Of a DNA stretch of 64,000 nt, positions 14,946 through 24,279 are shown piece after piece. Source of the stretch: a virus. A program made the position numbers and the translations under genes. The notes under the pieces were generated by a model that saw only the letters and a program-made list of their open reading frames with translations, had not been told where the DNA came from and did not search any database. The stretch is taken from positions 1 to 64,000 of the IMG/VR virus record IMGVR_UViG_3300010883_026628, one strand, 5' to 3'. Position 1 is the stretch's first letter. Every line of letters begins with the position of its first letter.

Positions 14946-17900
14946 ATGGCAAGGGACTTTAGAGCTAAACAGGTAAGAACGTCGGTAATAATCGGATCTG
15001 GTTCAATAGAAAGTGCAAAACCACATTTAGGTTTGGCCTTTTATTCAGCTAGCAAAGCTAGTGACTTTAATGGTACACGAAATACTGGAGGATCTTCTGC
15101 ATCTGACGCGACAAGACTTAATCTAGCTGGAGCTAATGCTGCAGCCATTGGGACTGACGTATGGTGTTTATTTGATGGTCAGTCAGCTGGTAACGCAGCA
15201 ATGGGAAATCAAAGAGCGAATGGATCAGCTGTTTTATTTTTGGGAGATGTTGTAGTCAGCGGTAGCTTGTTTGCAGAGCGTACCATGATTGAAGTTGATA
15301 CAACATCAGCCGGCGATTTTAAAACGCCCAATGCTTCAAACGCGTATTTTGATAACGGGTTTGCTAATGGCGGTGTTGATATTTTGGCCGGAGCACCTGG
15401 GGGGATTAAGTCTGCCGGATACGTGTGGTCACCTCTTTTTAAAAACACAGGCGCAGATCTAAATATTCAAACTGTGACAAGCGGCGACGTTGTGATAACA
15501 TCAGCAGGGGGAGATGTTAAATTAAGTGATGGCTCTAATAGCATCTTTAATTTTAATGTTGCTGAGCCTACATTTACAATCCACGATGATGCAGATACTG
15601 GAGATTTATTCTCGATTACGGTGGCGCAGCACGGCGCAACAACGATAGCGACTATTGACGATGATGCAGCGGCTGCACATTTGACGTTAGATATCGATGG
15701 TGACATTATTCTTGACGCAGATGGTGGAGATATTTCATTTAAAGATGGCGGCACACAGTTCCTAAAGTTTACTTCCGCGAATAGCGCTGCTGACGTCGAA
15801 GTATACAACGGCGCTGCGGATGGAGACGTAATCTTTAAAGACACCGGTGGAAATGAAGTTTTTCGAATGGACGGTGGAGAAGAATCACTCAAGATGGCAT
15901 CTGGAAAAAAGATTCAGTTTGCTGATACTGGAGAATTTATATATGGTGATGGTACCGATATTCACTTTGGTGTAGGAGGCGGAGGAAATATAAACGTTCC
16001 CGTCAATATTGGTGTCACATTCGGGCATGCGAATAATCAAAAAATTGTAGGTGATGGTACGGATATATCTGTATTATCTGGTGGATCTATCAAGTTAGAC
16101 TCAGGGACTGGGGCTGTGCTAGGGCGCGCGCGCGGTATACATTTTGGAAATAATGCCATGAATGGTGTCGCTGGGGTAGCTGGTGTTGATGCTAAAATAA
16201 GAGTCTTTGTCGCGACAGGAAGCCTTAATAGATCTACAAACGCTAGTGACCCATTTGACCAAACAGCGGCAGGAACCACATCAGGAATTGAAAGTGGCGC
16301 GCTGGTTATCTCTAATCGGCGGATATTGACAGCTGCCGGTGACGGAAATGGAATTATAAAATTTGATGGAGCTGTGAATATTGGAACTCAAACAGTCGAA
16401 AATTTAACTGTTACTGGTGACCTAGAGGTCCAGGGCACATACACCACATTTAATGTTTCAACGATGTCAGTTGTAGATCCTATTATCACACTAGGTGGAG
16501 GGGATGATAACGTCGCGCCACAGGCTGATGATAATAAAGATAGGGGTGTAGAATTTCTATGGAGTGGAGACTCTAGCAACGTATCAGCAGGAAGTTTTGT
16601 TACGGGTAAAAGTTATGTCATAACAGTCGTTGGGAATACAACAAATGTAAATTGGAACGCTGCTGGTGCATCGGGAAGTCCACCTGTAGTTGGTCAAGAA
16701 TTTGTAGCAACCGCAAATGGTGTTGGTGGAACTGGCGTTGCTAAAGAGTTTAGAAGAGGCTTCTTTGGTTATGATGATTCACAAAGCGTTTTTACTTTTA
16801 TACCAAATGCGACAGTATCATCAGATGCATTTTCTGGAGACTTAGGAACAGCAAGGTTTGGTAAAGTTGAATATGGCGATAGCGGAACGTATATCCACCA
16901 ATCTGCTGATTCTGTTTTAGCGCTAGTATCAGATAATGAGGTACATATTACGGCTACTAAAGTTGGCATCGGAACATCTTCGCCCGACACTATTTTTCAC
17001 ATAAAAAGCGCCGGAACAAACCCAACTGTAAAGATAGAGTCCACAGCAGTTGACGAAGTGGCGGTATTGAGGTTTGACAATAATAGAACCACCGATGGGG
17101 ACATTGCCTCTCTTATCCAATTTTATAATGAGGGCGCTTCCCCTCTTGCAGGCATACGCTGTTTCAGAGGTTCATCTGATACAGTCGGCGATTTGACACT
17201 TCGCACCTCCGATGCGGAGCGGCTGCGCATTGATCAGGATGGTAACGTTGGTATTGGTGTTACAGATCCGGACACAAAGCTAGAAGTGCTTTCTACCAGC
17301 ATGCAGCAAAAGTGGTCGTATGATGCTAACAGCTTTTCATCCATGACTGTTGCTGATGCTAGTCATACAGTGATAGCAACCGGTGAAACGGGCAATTTTA
17401 CACTAGATTCAGCTGGTGATATCGAGCTAAATGCCGATGGTGGAGATATTACGTTTAAAGATGGGGCACAAGCGTCGTTTAAGATTGATATGGCGACAGT
17501 AGCTGGGGATGCGATATTCAAAGACAGCGCCGGAACACCCGCAGAAATTTTTAGAATCACGCCTAATATCTTAAGAATGGCTTCTGGTAAGCAGCTTCAG
17601 TTCGCAGATACAGGGGAACATATATCTGGAGACGGAACAAATTTGACAATTGCTTCTGGTGGCGATATTATCTTAACCCCAGCGGGAACAGAAGTGACTG
17701 TCAGTAATGCTGCGGCTCAGTTAAATTTTAACACTTCTGATCATAGAATCTATCTAAATAGTAATACGCTTATGTTTAGAGATGGTGTTCAAACAACGGC
17801 CAAGAGCTTATCTGACTTAGCCTCTGTTGCGCCGGCAGACGGCGTTTTATTAAGTGCCGCTGGACCGAATAGGGCGAAATCCCTAGGTGGGGTGGCAATA

Positions 17901-18545
17901 ACTTCTAGAGACAAATACGTTAATGAAACGAATATATTCGCCGATAGCACACCCAATCCGTCTGATTTATTTTTCTATGTTGGGGACGATGCTGGATCTC
18001 GACTAAATTCTGCGTTTAAAAATAACGTAGCAGTTTCTGGATCTATTAGTGTAGTCGATACTACAGATAGCTTAAGCTCTACAAAGCTCACTCAGACTAG
18101 TGACAATCTTATATTAAGCATGAATCAATCAGTGGCAGCGACTCCGGGGGCATTCCATAATATACTTACAATAGAGCCAGCCATCGGTGTAAAGCTAGGG
18201 ACGACAGCTGGTTCAGGTAACGCTGGACTATATTTCCAGGGAACAACACTAAATTTACAAAAAATTACCACCACAGTTGAGGGTTCGTCTCAAAGTTGTA
18301 TACAGTCTCAAGGACATATATTACCGCAAGCTGATAATACGTTTAACTTAGGTACCGCGGCTCGGCGATTTGCTAACTTATATACAGGCGACTTACATCT
18401 CTGTAATGAGGGTGGTAGCAACGATGTCGATGGTACATCTGGCAACTGGACAGTCCAAGAGGGCGAGGATAGTTTATTCGTGATCAATAATAAAACGGGA
18501 AAGAAATTCAAAATGATGTTGCAATCAGTAGAGGACGAGGAGTAA
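14946..18545 (+). CDS. large tail-fibre protein with repeated marine-phage modules
   Basis: The product is 1199 residues, rich in Gly, Asp, Ser and Thr. It repeats the module 'DGDI-LDADGGDISFKDGG' followed by 'GDVIFKDTGG-EVFRM' and 'MASGKKIQFADTGE--GDGT' at about 210-370 and again at about 800-920. It carries a VGIGTSSPDTIFHI/VGIGVTDPDTKLEV module and a 'DPIITLGGG-DN' block around 505-520. These are trademarks of trimeric fibres in marine myophages. An extra module (about 545-600) splits the usual 'DRGVEFLW ... GFFGYDD' unit. It probably forms a long fibre that touches host surface glycans. Confidence 0.8.
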   Translation: MARDFRAKQVRTSVIIGSGSIESAKPHLGLAFYSASKASDFNGTRNTGGSSASDATRLNLAGANAAAIGTDVWCLFDGQSAGNAAMGNQRANGSAVLFLGDVVVSGSLFAERTMIEVDTTSAGDFKTPNASNAYFDNGFANGGVDILAGAPGGIKSAGYVWSPLFKNTGADLNIQTVTSGDVVITSAGGDVKLSDGSNSIFNFNVAEPTFTIHDDADTGDLFSITVAQHGATTIATIDDDAAAAHLTLDIDGDIILDADGGDISFKDGGTQFLKFTSANSAADVEVYNGAADGDVIFKDTGGNEVFRMDGGEESLKMASGKKIQFADTGEFIYGDGTDIHFGVGGGGNINVPVNIGVTFGHANNQKIVGDGTDISVLSGGSIKLDSGTGAVLGRARGIHFGNNAMNGVAGVAGVDAKIRVFVATGSLNRSTNASDPFDQTAAGTTSGIESGALVISNRRILTAAGDGNGIIKFDGAVNIGTQTVENLTVTGDLEVQGTYTTFNVSTMSVVDPIITLGGGDDNVAPQADDNKDRGVEFLWSGDSSNVSAGSFVTGKSYVITVVGNTTNVNWNAAGASGSPPVVGQEFVATANGVGGTGVAKEFRRGFFGYDDSQSVFTFIPNATVSSDAFSGDLGTARFGKVEYGDSGTYIHQSADSVLALVSDNEVHITATKVGIGTSSPDTIFHIKSAGTNPTVKIESTAVDEVAVLRFDNNRTTDGDIASLIQFYNEGASPLAGIRCFRGSSDTVGDLTLRTSDAERLRIDQDGNVGIGVTDPDTKLEVLSTSMQQKWSYDANSFSSMTVADASHTVIATGETGNFTLDSAGDIELNADGGDITFKDGAQASFKIDMATVAGDAIFKDSAGTPAEIFRITPNILRMASGKQLQFADTGEHISGDGTNLTIASGGDIILTPAGTEVTVSNAAAQLNFNTSDHRIYLNSNTLMFRDGVQTTAKSLSDLASVAPADGVLLSAAGPNRAKSLGGVAITSRDKYVNETNIFADSTPNPSDLFFYVGDDAGSRLNSAFKNNVAVSGSISVVDTTDSLSSTKLTQTSDNLILSMNQSVAATPGAFHNILTIEPAIGVKLGTTAGSGNAGLYFQGTTLNLQKITTTVEGSSQSCIQSQGHILPQADNTFNLGTAARRFANLYTGDLHLCNEGGSNDVDGTSGNWTVQEGEDSLFVINNKTGKKFKMMLQSVEDEE

Positions 18546-18549
18546 TAAT

Positions 18550-20688
18550 ATGCCGATATATACTAGTGAAGTTAAAAAAGGAAAACTTTCTCACATCGCT
18601 CTTTCGGGTGCCATATTCAATGCTACGAATTTTACGCAGCTCGAGCAAAGCAGTGTCCGGCTTGATGTGGGGACTGAAAGTAATCCTATTACAGTTGATG
18701 GTTCGACAGTCAACCCTTTTTATTTTTTAAAGTTTTTCACTCATCTCGGAGACCCAGGCTCGTTTGCGTACAGTGCTCTGTTAATAAATAGGGCGCTTCA
18801 ACCCGGCGAAGAAATTATAATATCTGGATACTTTTTTCGCGGATCTGATCCAAATACTGATAATAATAACGAAGCAGCAACACCTATTGCTATTGTTTAT
18901 GAAACCAGCGCTGGGAACATGACAGATTTCAAGACCAAGCCGGCTTCCGATGCTTATAATATTGGAAATGGTGGGCTGACAGATGCCGACATCATAGGTC
19001 AGGGTATCGTACCGTTATCGAATGGAACTAACATTGGTGCTTTGAACAATGGATGGAAATATAACACGACGGGTAGAAGCGCCGCGGCATCTACGCAAGT
19101 TAGAAACATCAATAACTCTGCTGATCAGACAGATGCTACTCTTTGCCCATTTAACTTAAGCGCTGAGGGTAGTTTTAGTTCTAGATTCTATACAATAACC
19201 ATCAGAAACGATAGTTCGAGCGAAGCTTTTCTTAAGATACTTGGTTGGGACATAACAGATGCTGGCCTTGATTCAAGTAAAGTTTTTTCCGTCCATGATT
19301 TAAGAGTAGAATTTGATAATGAAATAACAAATTCAGTCATTAAAGCAAAGGGTATTTCTGGAGAAACAGATTCTCCATTAACGATTAGAGCAGATAAAAA
19401 TATCAATTTTAAGATTGACCATGATGCAGATGATACAGCCAAGTTTTCGTTTGTTGCTGGTAATAACGCTGAAGTTGCAAACATCGATGAAAGCGGAAAC
19501 TTGCAGGTTGATGGAAACCTAATAGTAGATGGTACTGGAGCATCATCTATTGATGGAGGTTTAACAGTAGCCGGAGATCTAGCAGTTAATGGTGATACCA
19601 CGACATTTACTTCTGCAAATGCTAACGATCCATTAGTTATTATTAAAAATACTGCGAATGATGCTAATAGTGCACGGCTTCAGTTTGTTAAGGACAAAGG
19701 AGCTGCTGGTGCCGATGGTGATGATATTGGTATTATCGAATTTGTTGGTGATGATGCTGGTGGAAATCAAACACCATTTGCAAAAATAGTTGCAGAAGTA
19801 TCAACGGCTGCTGATTCTGACGAAGCTGGTAAGTTATCACTCTTCGTAGCTGAAAGTGATGGGACTACTACAACACTCACAGCCGGCTTAGTATTAGAAG
19901 GTGAGCATACGACTGACGGAGAAGTTGATGTAACGATTGGGGCTGGAGCTGCTTCGTTAACTACGATAGCTGGCAATCTTAAGCTTAACAACAATATAGT
20001 CCAAGCTTCAGATGGCGCTAATACAGTTACAATTGATCCGTCAAATGACAGAGTCACGGTACTTGGGGGTATAACACTCGGTGGTAATCTCTACGATTCA
20101 GTAAATAGCAAAGTTGTATATAGCACTTCTGAAAATGGATCACTTTCGCTGAAAACCACTAGCTCAGCTAGACTCTTGGAAGGCGGATTTTTAGGTGTAT
20201 TTCAACAAGCTGATGGGAGCGACTGGACTAATAATGATAAAGAAGTTATGTTTTCTGGTAGTGGTGTGTCGTTGCAAGTAGATCCTGCGACCAGTACCAG
20301 CTTCTATAGTACTCATGGACCTGCGGGTTTAGATAATCTACCCATAATGGCGACTGATGGTAGTGGTTTGGTAGAAACAAATTTTTCCGGATATTATGAA
20401 GTAAGCGGTACTCTTATAATTAATTCTACCGGCACTGAGACTATAGAGGTTAGAGTACAAAGAAATGATACCCTAAGTTATTCTGGGCTTGCGCTTATGT
20501 ATTCGGGCCAAGTAAAAGTAACCGCTGCTCAATCGCCAATGGCAATTCATTTTTGTTCCATTGACTATATCCCTTCAAATAGTGATTATAAAATATGGAT
20601 AACTGTAGAAAAGATAGCTTCCTCTACTTCCACTACTCTCACCGCCAAAGCCGGCTGTTACTTAACAGTTAAATATTTAGGTATTTAA
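18550..20688 (+). CDS. tail-fibre or receptor-binding protein
   Basis: The product is 712 residues. The N-terminal 240 residues form a distinct beta-rich head (ESNPITVDGSTVNPFYFLKF). The middle has fibre modules (KINFKIDHDAD-like, NLQVDGNLIVDGTG, GDTTTFTSAN). The C-terminal domain from about 540 (SDWTNNDKEVMFSGSG onward, ending TLTAKAGCYLTVKYLGI) resembles the jelly-roll tip domains (C1q/TNF-like) seen on phage fibres. It follows the other fibre gene by 4 bases and is the last gene before the intergenic repeat region. Confidence 0.75.
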   Translation: MPIYTSEVKKGKLSHIALSGAIFNATNFTQLEQSSVRLDVGTESNPITVDGSTVNPFYFLKFFTHLGDPGSFAYSALLINRALQPGEEIIISGYFFRGSDPNTDNNNEAATPIAIVYETSAGNMTDFKTKPASDAYNIGNGGLTDADIIGQGIVPLSNGTNIGALNNGWKYNTTGRSAAASTQVRNINNSADQTDATLCPFNLSAEGSFSSRFYTITIRNDSSSEAFLKILGWDITDAGLDSSKVFSVHDLRVEFDNEITNSVIKAKGISGETDSPLTIRADKNINFKIDHDADDTAKFSFVAGNNAEVANIDESGNLQVDGNLIVDGTGASSIDGGLTVAGDLAVNGDTTTFTSANANDPLVIIKNTANDANSARLQFVKDKGAAGADGDDIGIIEFVGDDAGGNQTPFAKIVAEVSTAADSDEAGKLSLFVAESDGTTTTLTAGLVLEGEHTTDGEVDVTIGAGAASLTTIAGNLKLNNNIVQASDGANTVTIDPSNDRVTVLGGITLGGNLYDSVNSKVVYSTSENGSLSLKTTSSARLLEGGFLGVFQQADGSDWTNNDKEVMFSGSGVSLQVDPATSTSFYSTHGPAGLDNLPIMATDGSGLVETNFSGYYEVSGTLIINSTGTETIEVRVQRNDTLSYSGLALMYSGQVKVTAAQSPMAIHFCSIDYIPSNSDYKIWITVEKIASSTSTTLTAKAGCYLTVKYLGI

Positions 20689-20776
20689 AAAAATTAAAAA
20701 AATTCTGTACATCCTCATTTTTTCACTTACATATAGATCTGTATTCAGTTAACAGTAATTCTGTATATTCTTTATT

Positions 20777-20824
20777 ACTATAATACTATATTACTATACT
20801 ACTATACTACTATACTACTATACT
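20777..20824. repeat. six tandem copies of an 8-bp unit
   Basis: Two imperfect units (ACTATAAT, ACTATATT) and four perfect ACTATACT units lie head to tail in non-coding DNA between the tail-fibre and glycan blocks. Such a tract can expand or contract by slippage. It is not a CRISPR: the unit is short and there are no spacers. Confidence 0.85.
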
Positions 20825-20825
20825 G

Positions 20826-20898
20826 GATCTATAGATCTTTAATAACTGATCTTTCTGATCTTTAATAAGTTATTAATATAATGTAATAATAAAGAGGA
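20826..20898 (+). promoter_or_regulatory. palindromes, direct repeats and putative promoter of the glycan cluster
   Basis: This stretch holds a 12-bp palindrome GATCTATAGATC (20826-20837), a direct repeat GATCTTTAATAA (20834-20845 and 20857-20868, 23 bp apart), and a palindrome TTAATAA-G-TTATTAA (20862-20876). The last abuts a perfect TATAAT at 20877-20882. The matching -35 is weak. AGAGGA at about 20893 is the ribosome-binding site for the gene at 20904. The repeats look like operator sites. Confidence 0.45.
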
Positions 20899-20903
20899 CA
20901 ATT

Positions 20904-22796
20904 ATGTTCGATACCCCGTTTAAAGAAGAAATTCCAGATATTATCTTTGTCGCAGACTTTTATGCTAAAGATATCCCAGGTGGCGCTGAACTAACTACTC
21001 AGGCCTTGATAGATAGTGCTCCAGAGAATATTAATATATCAGCTATATACTCAAAAGATCTTACAATGGAGTTAATGCAAAAGTACAAAGACTGTTATTG
21101 GATATTTACAAATTTTTCCGGAATTAATCTAAACCTAATACCTACCGCTGCATCTAATCTAGATTACTCTATTATAGAGTACGATTATAAGTTTTGCAAA
21201 TATCGCTCTATAGAAAAACATCAGCATATTGAAAATGCAGAATGTGATTGTCATGAGCAAATTCATGGAAAGATGATCTCTGCATTCTTCCTAGGCGCCA
21301 AAAATGTTTGGTGGATGTCTGAGGCTCAGGAACAACGATATATCGACCGATTTCCCTTTTTAGGAGAAATAGAGTCAGTAGTATTAAGCTCTGTTTTCGA
21401 TGATAAATTTTTTATAAAAATTGCTGACCTGAATAAAGAAGAAAAAGACAGAACGGGTTGGCTGATTCTAGAGTCGACCAGCTGGATAAAGGGCACTGAT
21501 GATGCTGTAGAACATTGCGAAAAAAATAATCTAGATTTCGAAAAACTTTCCGGCTTATCGCACACTCAGGTTCTAGAAAAACTATCCTCTGCAGAAGGGC
21601 TGGTATACCTTCCCAGGGGTGGCGACACATGTCCTCGATTAGTTATCGAAGCTAAGATGCTAGGGTGCGATTTAGTTTTAAATGAATATGTTCAACACAA
21701 GAATGAGATTTGGTTTAATACCACTGACAGCTTCGACACTAGCGCTTATCTTTTTGCCGCTCGTGAAAGATTTTGGGATGGTATAATTTCTAAGATGAAT
21801 TGGTCACCAACAATTTCAGGTTATACGACTGTTTATAACTGCGACGAAAATGAATACCCATGGGAAAAATGCATTGAATCGATGTTAGGTTTTTGCGATG
21901 AAGTTATTATCATCGACGGTGGATCCACAGATGGTACATGGGAAAAATTAATAAAGATGTCTGAATTAGATTCCCGTCTAGTAGTTGAGCAAAATATTAT
22001 AGATTGGGACCATCCACGCTTCGCATATCGTAGTGATGGAATGCAAAAAGCATATGCACGCTTAAAGTGCTCTTCTGACTTTTGTTGGCAAATGGATAGC
22101 GATGAGTTTGTTCTTCCAAAAGACTATAAGAAAGTCAAAGATTTAGTCAAGAGATTCCCAAAGTTAACTGAATTAGTAGCCTTACCAGTCGTTGAATTCT
22201 GGGGAGGTTACGATAAAATACGCGTAGACGTTAACCCATGGAAGTGGAGAGTATCAAAAAATATCCCTCAAATAACCCATGGCATCCCCCTAGAGCTTCG
22301 AAGGGAAGATGAGGATGGAAATCTATATACTGCACCGGGCAGTGACACATGTGACTATATTCATCCTGAAAGCTTTAAGAGAACAAAGTTTTTGGCTTTC
22401 TATTCTGAAGAAATTGAGCACCATCGAAGAAATGCATTAGTAGGTAATCATGATAGTTTAGAAAAATTCCAAAGCTGGATAGCCATGGCTACCGAAAGCA
22501 TTCCAACCATTTATCATATGTCATGGTTCGACTTAGAAAGAAAGATTAATCTATATAAGAATTTTTGGTCTAAGTTTTGGCAATCTCAATATAATATGCC
22601 CCAGGAAGATACTCCGGAAAATAATATGTTTTTTAATAAGAAATGGTCTAGTGTAACCAATGAAGAAATAAAGGAGTTAGCAATCCGTCTAGGTACTGAG
22701 ATGGGTGGTTGGATATTTCATAATAAGATTGACTGGAACGCTAAAACCCCTCATATCACCATCACTCACGGTTGCAAAGAGTTTCTGGAGAATTAA
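20904..22796 (+). CDS. two-domain glycosyltransferase (GT-B-like + GT2)
   Basis: The product is 630 residues. Residues 1 to about 280 resemble a GT-B fold (IIFVADFYAKDIPGGAELTTQ, then GLVYLPRGGDTCPRLVIEAKMLGC). About 300-600 is a GT2, GT-A domain: GYTTVYNCDENEYPWEKCIES, DEVIIIDGGSTDGTWEKL, and MDSDEF as the DxD motif. The two halves probably act in sequence or one has become a binding domain. It heads the cluster and follows the repeat-rich intergenic region. Confidence 0.75.
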   Translation: MFDTPFKEEIPDIIFVADFYAKDIPGGAELTTQALIDSAPENINISAIYSKDLTMELMQKYKDCYWIFTNFSGINLNLIPTAASNLDYSIIEYDYKFCKYRSIEKHQHIENAECDCHEQIHGKMISAFFLGAKNVWWMSEAQEQRYIDRFPFLGEIESVVLSSVFDDKFFIKIADLNKEEKDRTGWLILESTSWIKGTDDAVEHCEKNNLDFEKLSGLSHTQVLEKLSSAEGLVYLPRGGDTCPRLVIEAKMLGCDLVLNEYVQHKNEIWFNTTDSFDTSAYLFAARERFWDGIISKMNWSPTISGYTTVYNCDENEYPWEKCIESMLGFCDEVIIIDGGSTDGTWEKLIKMSELDSRLVVEQNIIDWDHPRFAYRSDGMQKAYARLKCSSDFCWQMDSDEFVLPKDYKKVKDLVKRFPKLTELVALPVVEFWGGYDKIRVDVNPWKWRVSKNIPQITHGIPLELRREDEDGNLYTAPGSDTCDYIHPESFKRTKFLAFYSEEIEHHRRNALVGNHDSLEKFQSWIAMATESIPTIYHMSWFDLERKINLYKNFWSKFWQSQYNMPQEDTPENNMFFNKKWSSVTNEEIKELAIRLGTEMGGWIFHNKIDWNAKTPHITITHGCKEFLEN

Positions 22797-22798
22797 AG

Positions 22799-23503
22799 AT
22801 GCCAAAAGTATCTATAATTGTACCGGTTAAAAACTGCGGTAAAACAATCAACAAATCAATAAAGTCAGTGCTAGATCAAACATATACTGACTTCGAAATA
22901 ATCGTTGTTGACAATAATTGTACTGATGATACAATCAAAAAAATTCGATCGCTAAAAGATGATAGAATAAAAGTAGTTGAATGTCATATTCCTGGTATAG
23001 TCCCAGCATTAAATACTGGACTAAAAAACGCGACAGCTCCGTTAATTGCTCGTCAAGATGGCGATGATGTCTGGTATGTGGACAAACTGGAAAAGCAAAT
23101 AAAGATCTTTGATAATAGGGATAATATTGATATATGTGGAACTCAAATAAGACTAGTAACAGCAGCCGGTATTGTCACTGATGACGAATTTCGCTATCCA
23201 CTAAACGATACAGCGATAAAGTCCTGGCTTTTGACTGGTAAGAATGCTATAGCGCACCCTTCAGTAATGTTTAAAAAAGAAGTATTGTTAAGGATCGGTG
23301 GTTATGATGATTCATACCCTATTGCAGAAGATCATCATATGTGGTTAAGGTGTATCAAATGGTTTAACTTTTGCAATTTAGGAGAGGTTCTGGTGGACTA
23401 TAATTCTAATCATAATCCAAAATATGACCCCCAAATTCCATTATTGGCTTCTGAGGCTCAATTTAAGTTATTAAAACACACAGGGTTTGTAAAAGTATGC
23501 TAA
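22799..23503 (+). CDS. GT2-family glycosyltransferase
   Basis: The product is 234 residues starting MPKVSIIVPVKNCGKTI, a textbook GT2 N-terminus. It has the nucleotide-binding DFEIIVVDNNCTDDT and the DGDD metal site (IARQDGDDVWY). The ATG at 22799 has CTGGAG before it; an earlier in-frame start at 22772 lies inside the previous gene and is unlikely. It overlaps the next gene by 7 bases. The sugar it moves cannot be read from sequence. Confidence 0.85.
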   Translation: MPKVSIIVPVKNCGKTINKSIKSVLDQTYTDFEIIVVDNNCTDDTIKKIRSLKDDRIKVVECHIPGIVPALNTGLKNATAPLIARQDGDDVWYVDKLEKQIKIFDNRDNIDICGTQIRLVTAAGIVTDDEFRYPLNDTAIKSWLLTGKNAIAHPSVMFKKEVLLRIGGYDDSYPIAEDHHMWLRCIKWFNFCNLGEVLVDYNSNHNPKYDPQIPLLASEAQFKLLKHTGFVKVC

Positions 23504-24279
23504 CTAGTCTACAAATAGGACAAAATGGTCGTTTAGGAAACCAAATGTTTCAATATGCGGCTTTAGCGTCCGTTGCCTTCACCAGAGGGTTTAACCATTA
23601 TTTGCAAAAAAATGATGATGTTGACTTATGGAAAATATTCAAGATGGAAGGTGTAGACATCTTGACAGAAGAGATAGCTAATACATTACAATACCGATAT
23701 CCCGAACCTGACTTTCATTTCAATGCTAGCGCATTTTTAGTAGAAGACAATACTGATATGTTTGGGTATTTTCAGTCACCAATATATTTTGGTAATTGTT
23801 TTGAGATGATAAAAAAGACATTTACTTTTAAAGATGAGATAAGTACCGTAGCAACTACTACTTTTAAGAAACACACAGATACCCGACCAATATGCTCTAT
23901 ACATATACGGAGGGGTGATTATCTAACTAAGAGTAACTACCACCCTCCGTGTACAATTGAGTACTATAACGAAGCAAAAAAACGTGTTCTCGCAGCCACT
24001 AACAACAACATTAAATTTCTTCTATTTGGTGATGATCATCAATGGATCAAAGATAACTTATTAGACGATCGTTCCACTTTAATTGAAGGAAATACTCCAG
24101 AGGTAGACATGTGTATGATGTCAAAATGTTCTGCACATATTATATCTAACTCTTCTTTTTCATGGTGGGGAGCTGTGTTAGGAAATTTTCAGGGTGTAGT
24201 GGCTCCCAGTATGTGGTTTGGTCCTGATGGACCTAAGAGATGGGACACAATTTATATCCATGGATGGAGTGTGGTGTGA
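23497..24279 (+). CDS. GT11 alpha-1,2-fucosyltransferase
   Basis: The product is 260 residues. The start (GRLGNQMFQYAAL), the IHIRRGDY motif (GDP-fucose binding), and the C-terminal ISNSSFSWWGAVLG, FGPDGPKRWD block are characteristic of GT11 alpha-1,2-fucosyltransferases. It would add L-fucose to a terminal galactose-type residue. The donor can be made by gmd and fcl homologues in the same cluster. It shares 4 bases (GTGA) with the next gene, which is a GT6 enzyme. Confidence 0.88.
   Translation: MLTSLQIGQNGRLGNQMFQYAALASVAFTRGFNHYLQKNDDVDLWKIFKMEGVDILTEEIANTLQYRYPEPDFHFNASAFLVEDNTDMFGYFQSPIYFGNCFEMIKKTFTFKDEISTVATTTFKKHTDTRPICSIHIRRGDYLTKSNYHPPCTIEYYNEAKKRVLAATNNNIKFLLFGDDHQWIKDNLLDDRSTLIEGNTPEVDMCMMSKCSAHIISNSSFSWWGAVLGNFQGVVAPSMWFGPDGPKRWDTIYIHGWSVV

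Noticed and set aside
14342-20057. Several long antisense frames opposite the tail-fibre genes
   Set aside because: They mirror the repetitive Gly/Asp/Ser coding strand, are Ser/Pro/Val-rich and lack ribosome-binding sites.
20777-20824. CRISPR-like array
   Set aside because: The unit is only 8 bases and head to tail with no spacers, so it is a simple tandem repeat.
24240-24275. GT6 gene starting at ATG 24240
   Set aside because: This adds 12 residues encoded within the fucosyltransferase 3' end; GTG 24276 has a GGAG upstream and the GTGA coupling seen elsewhere.
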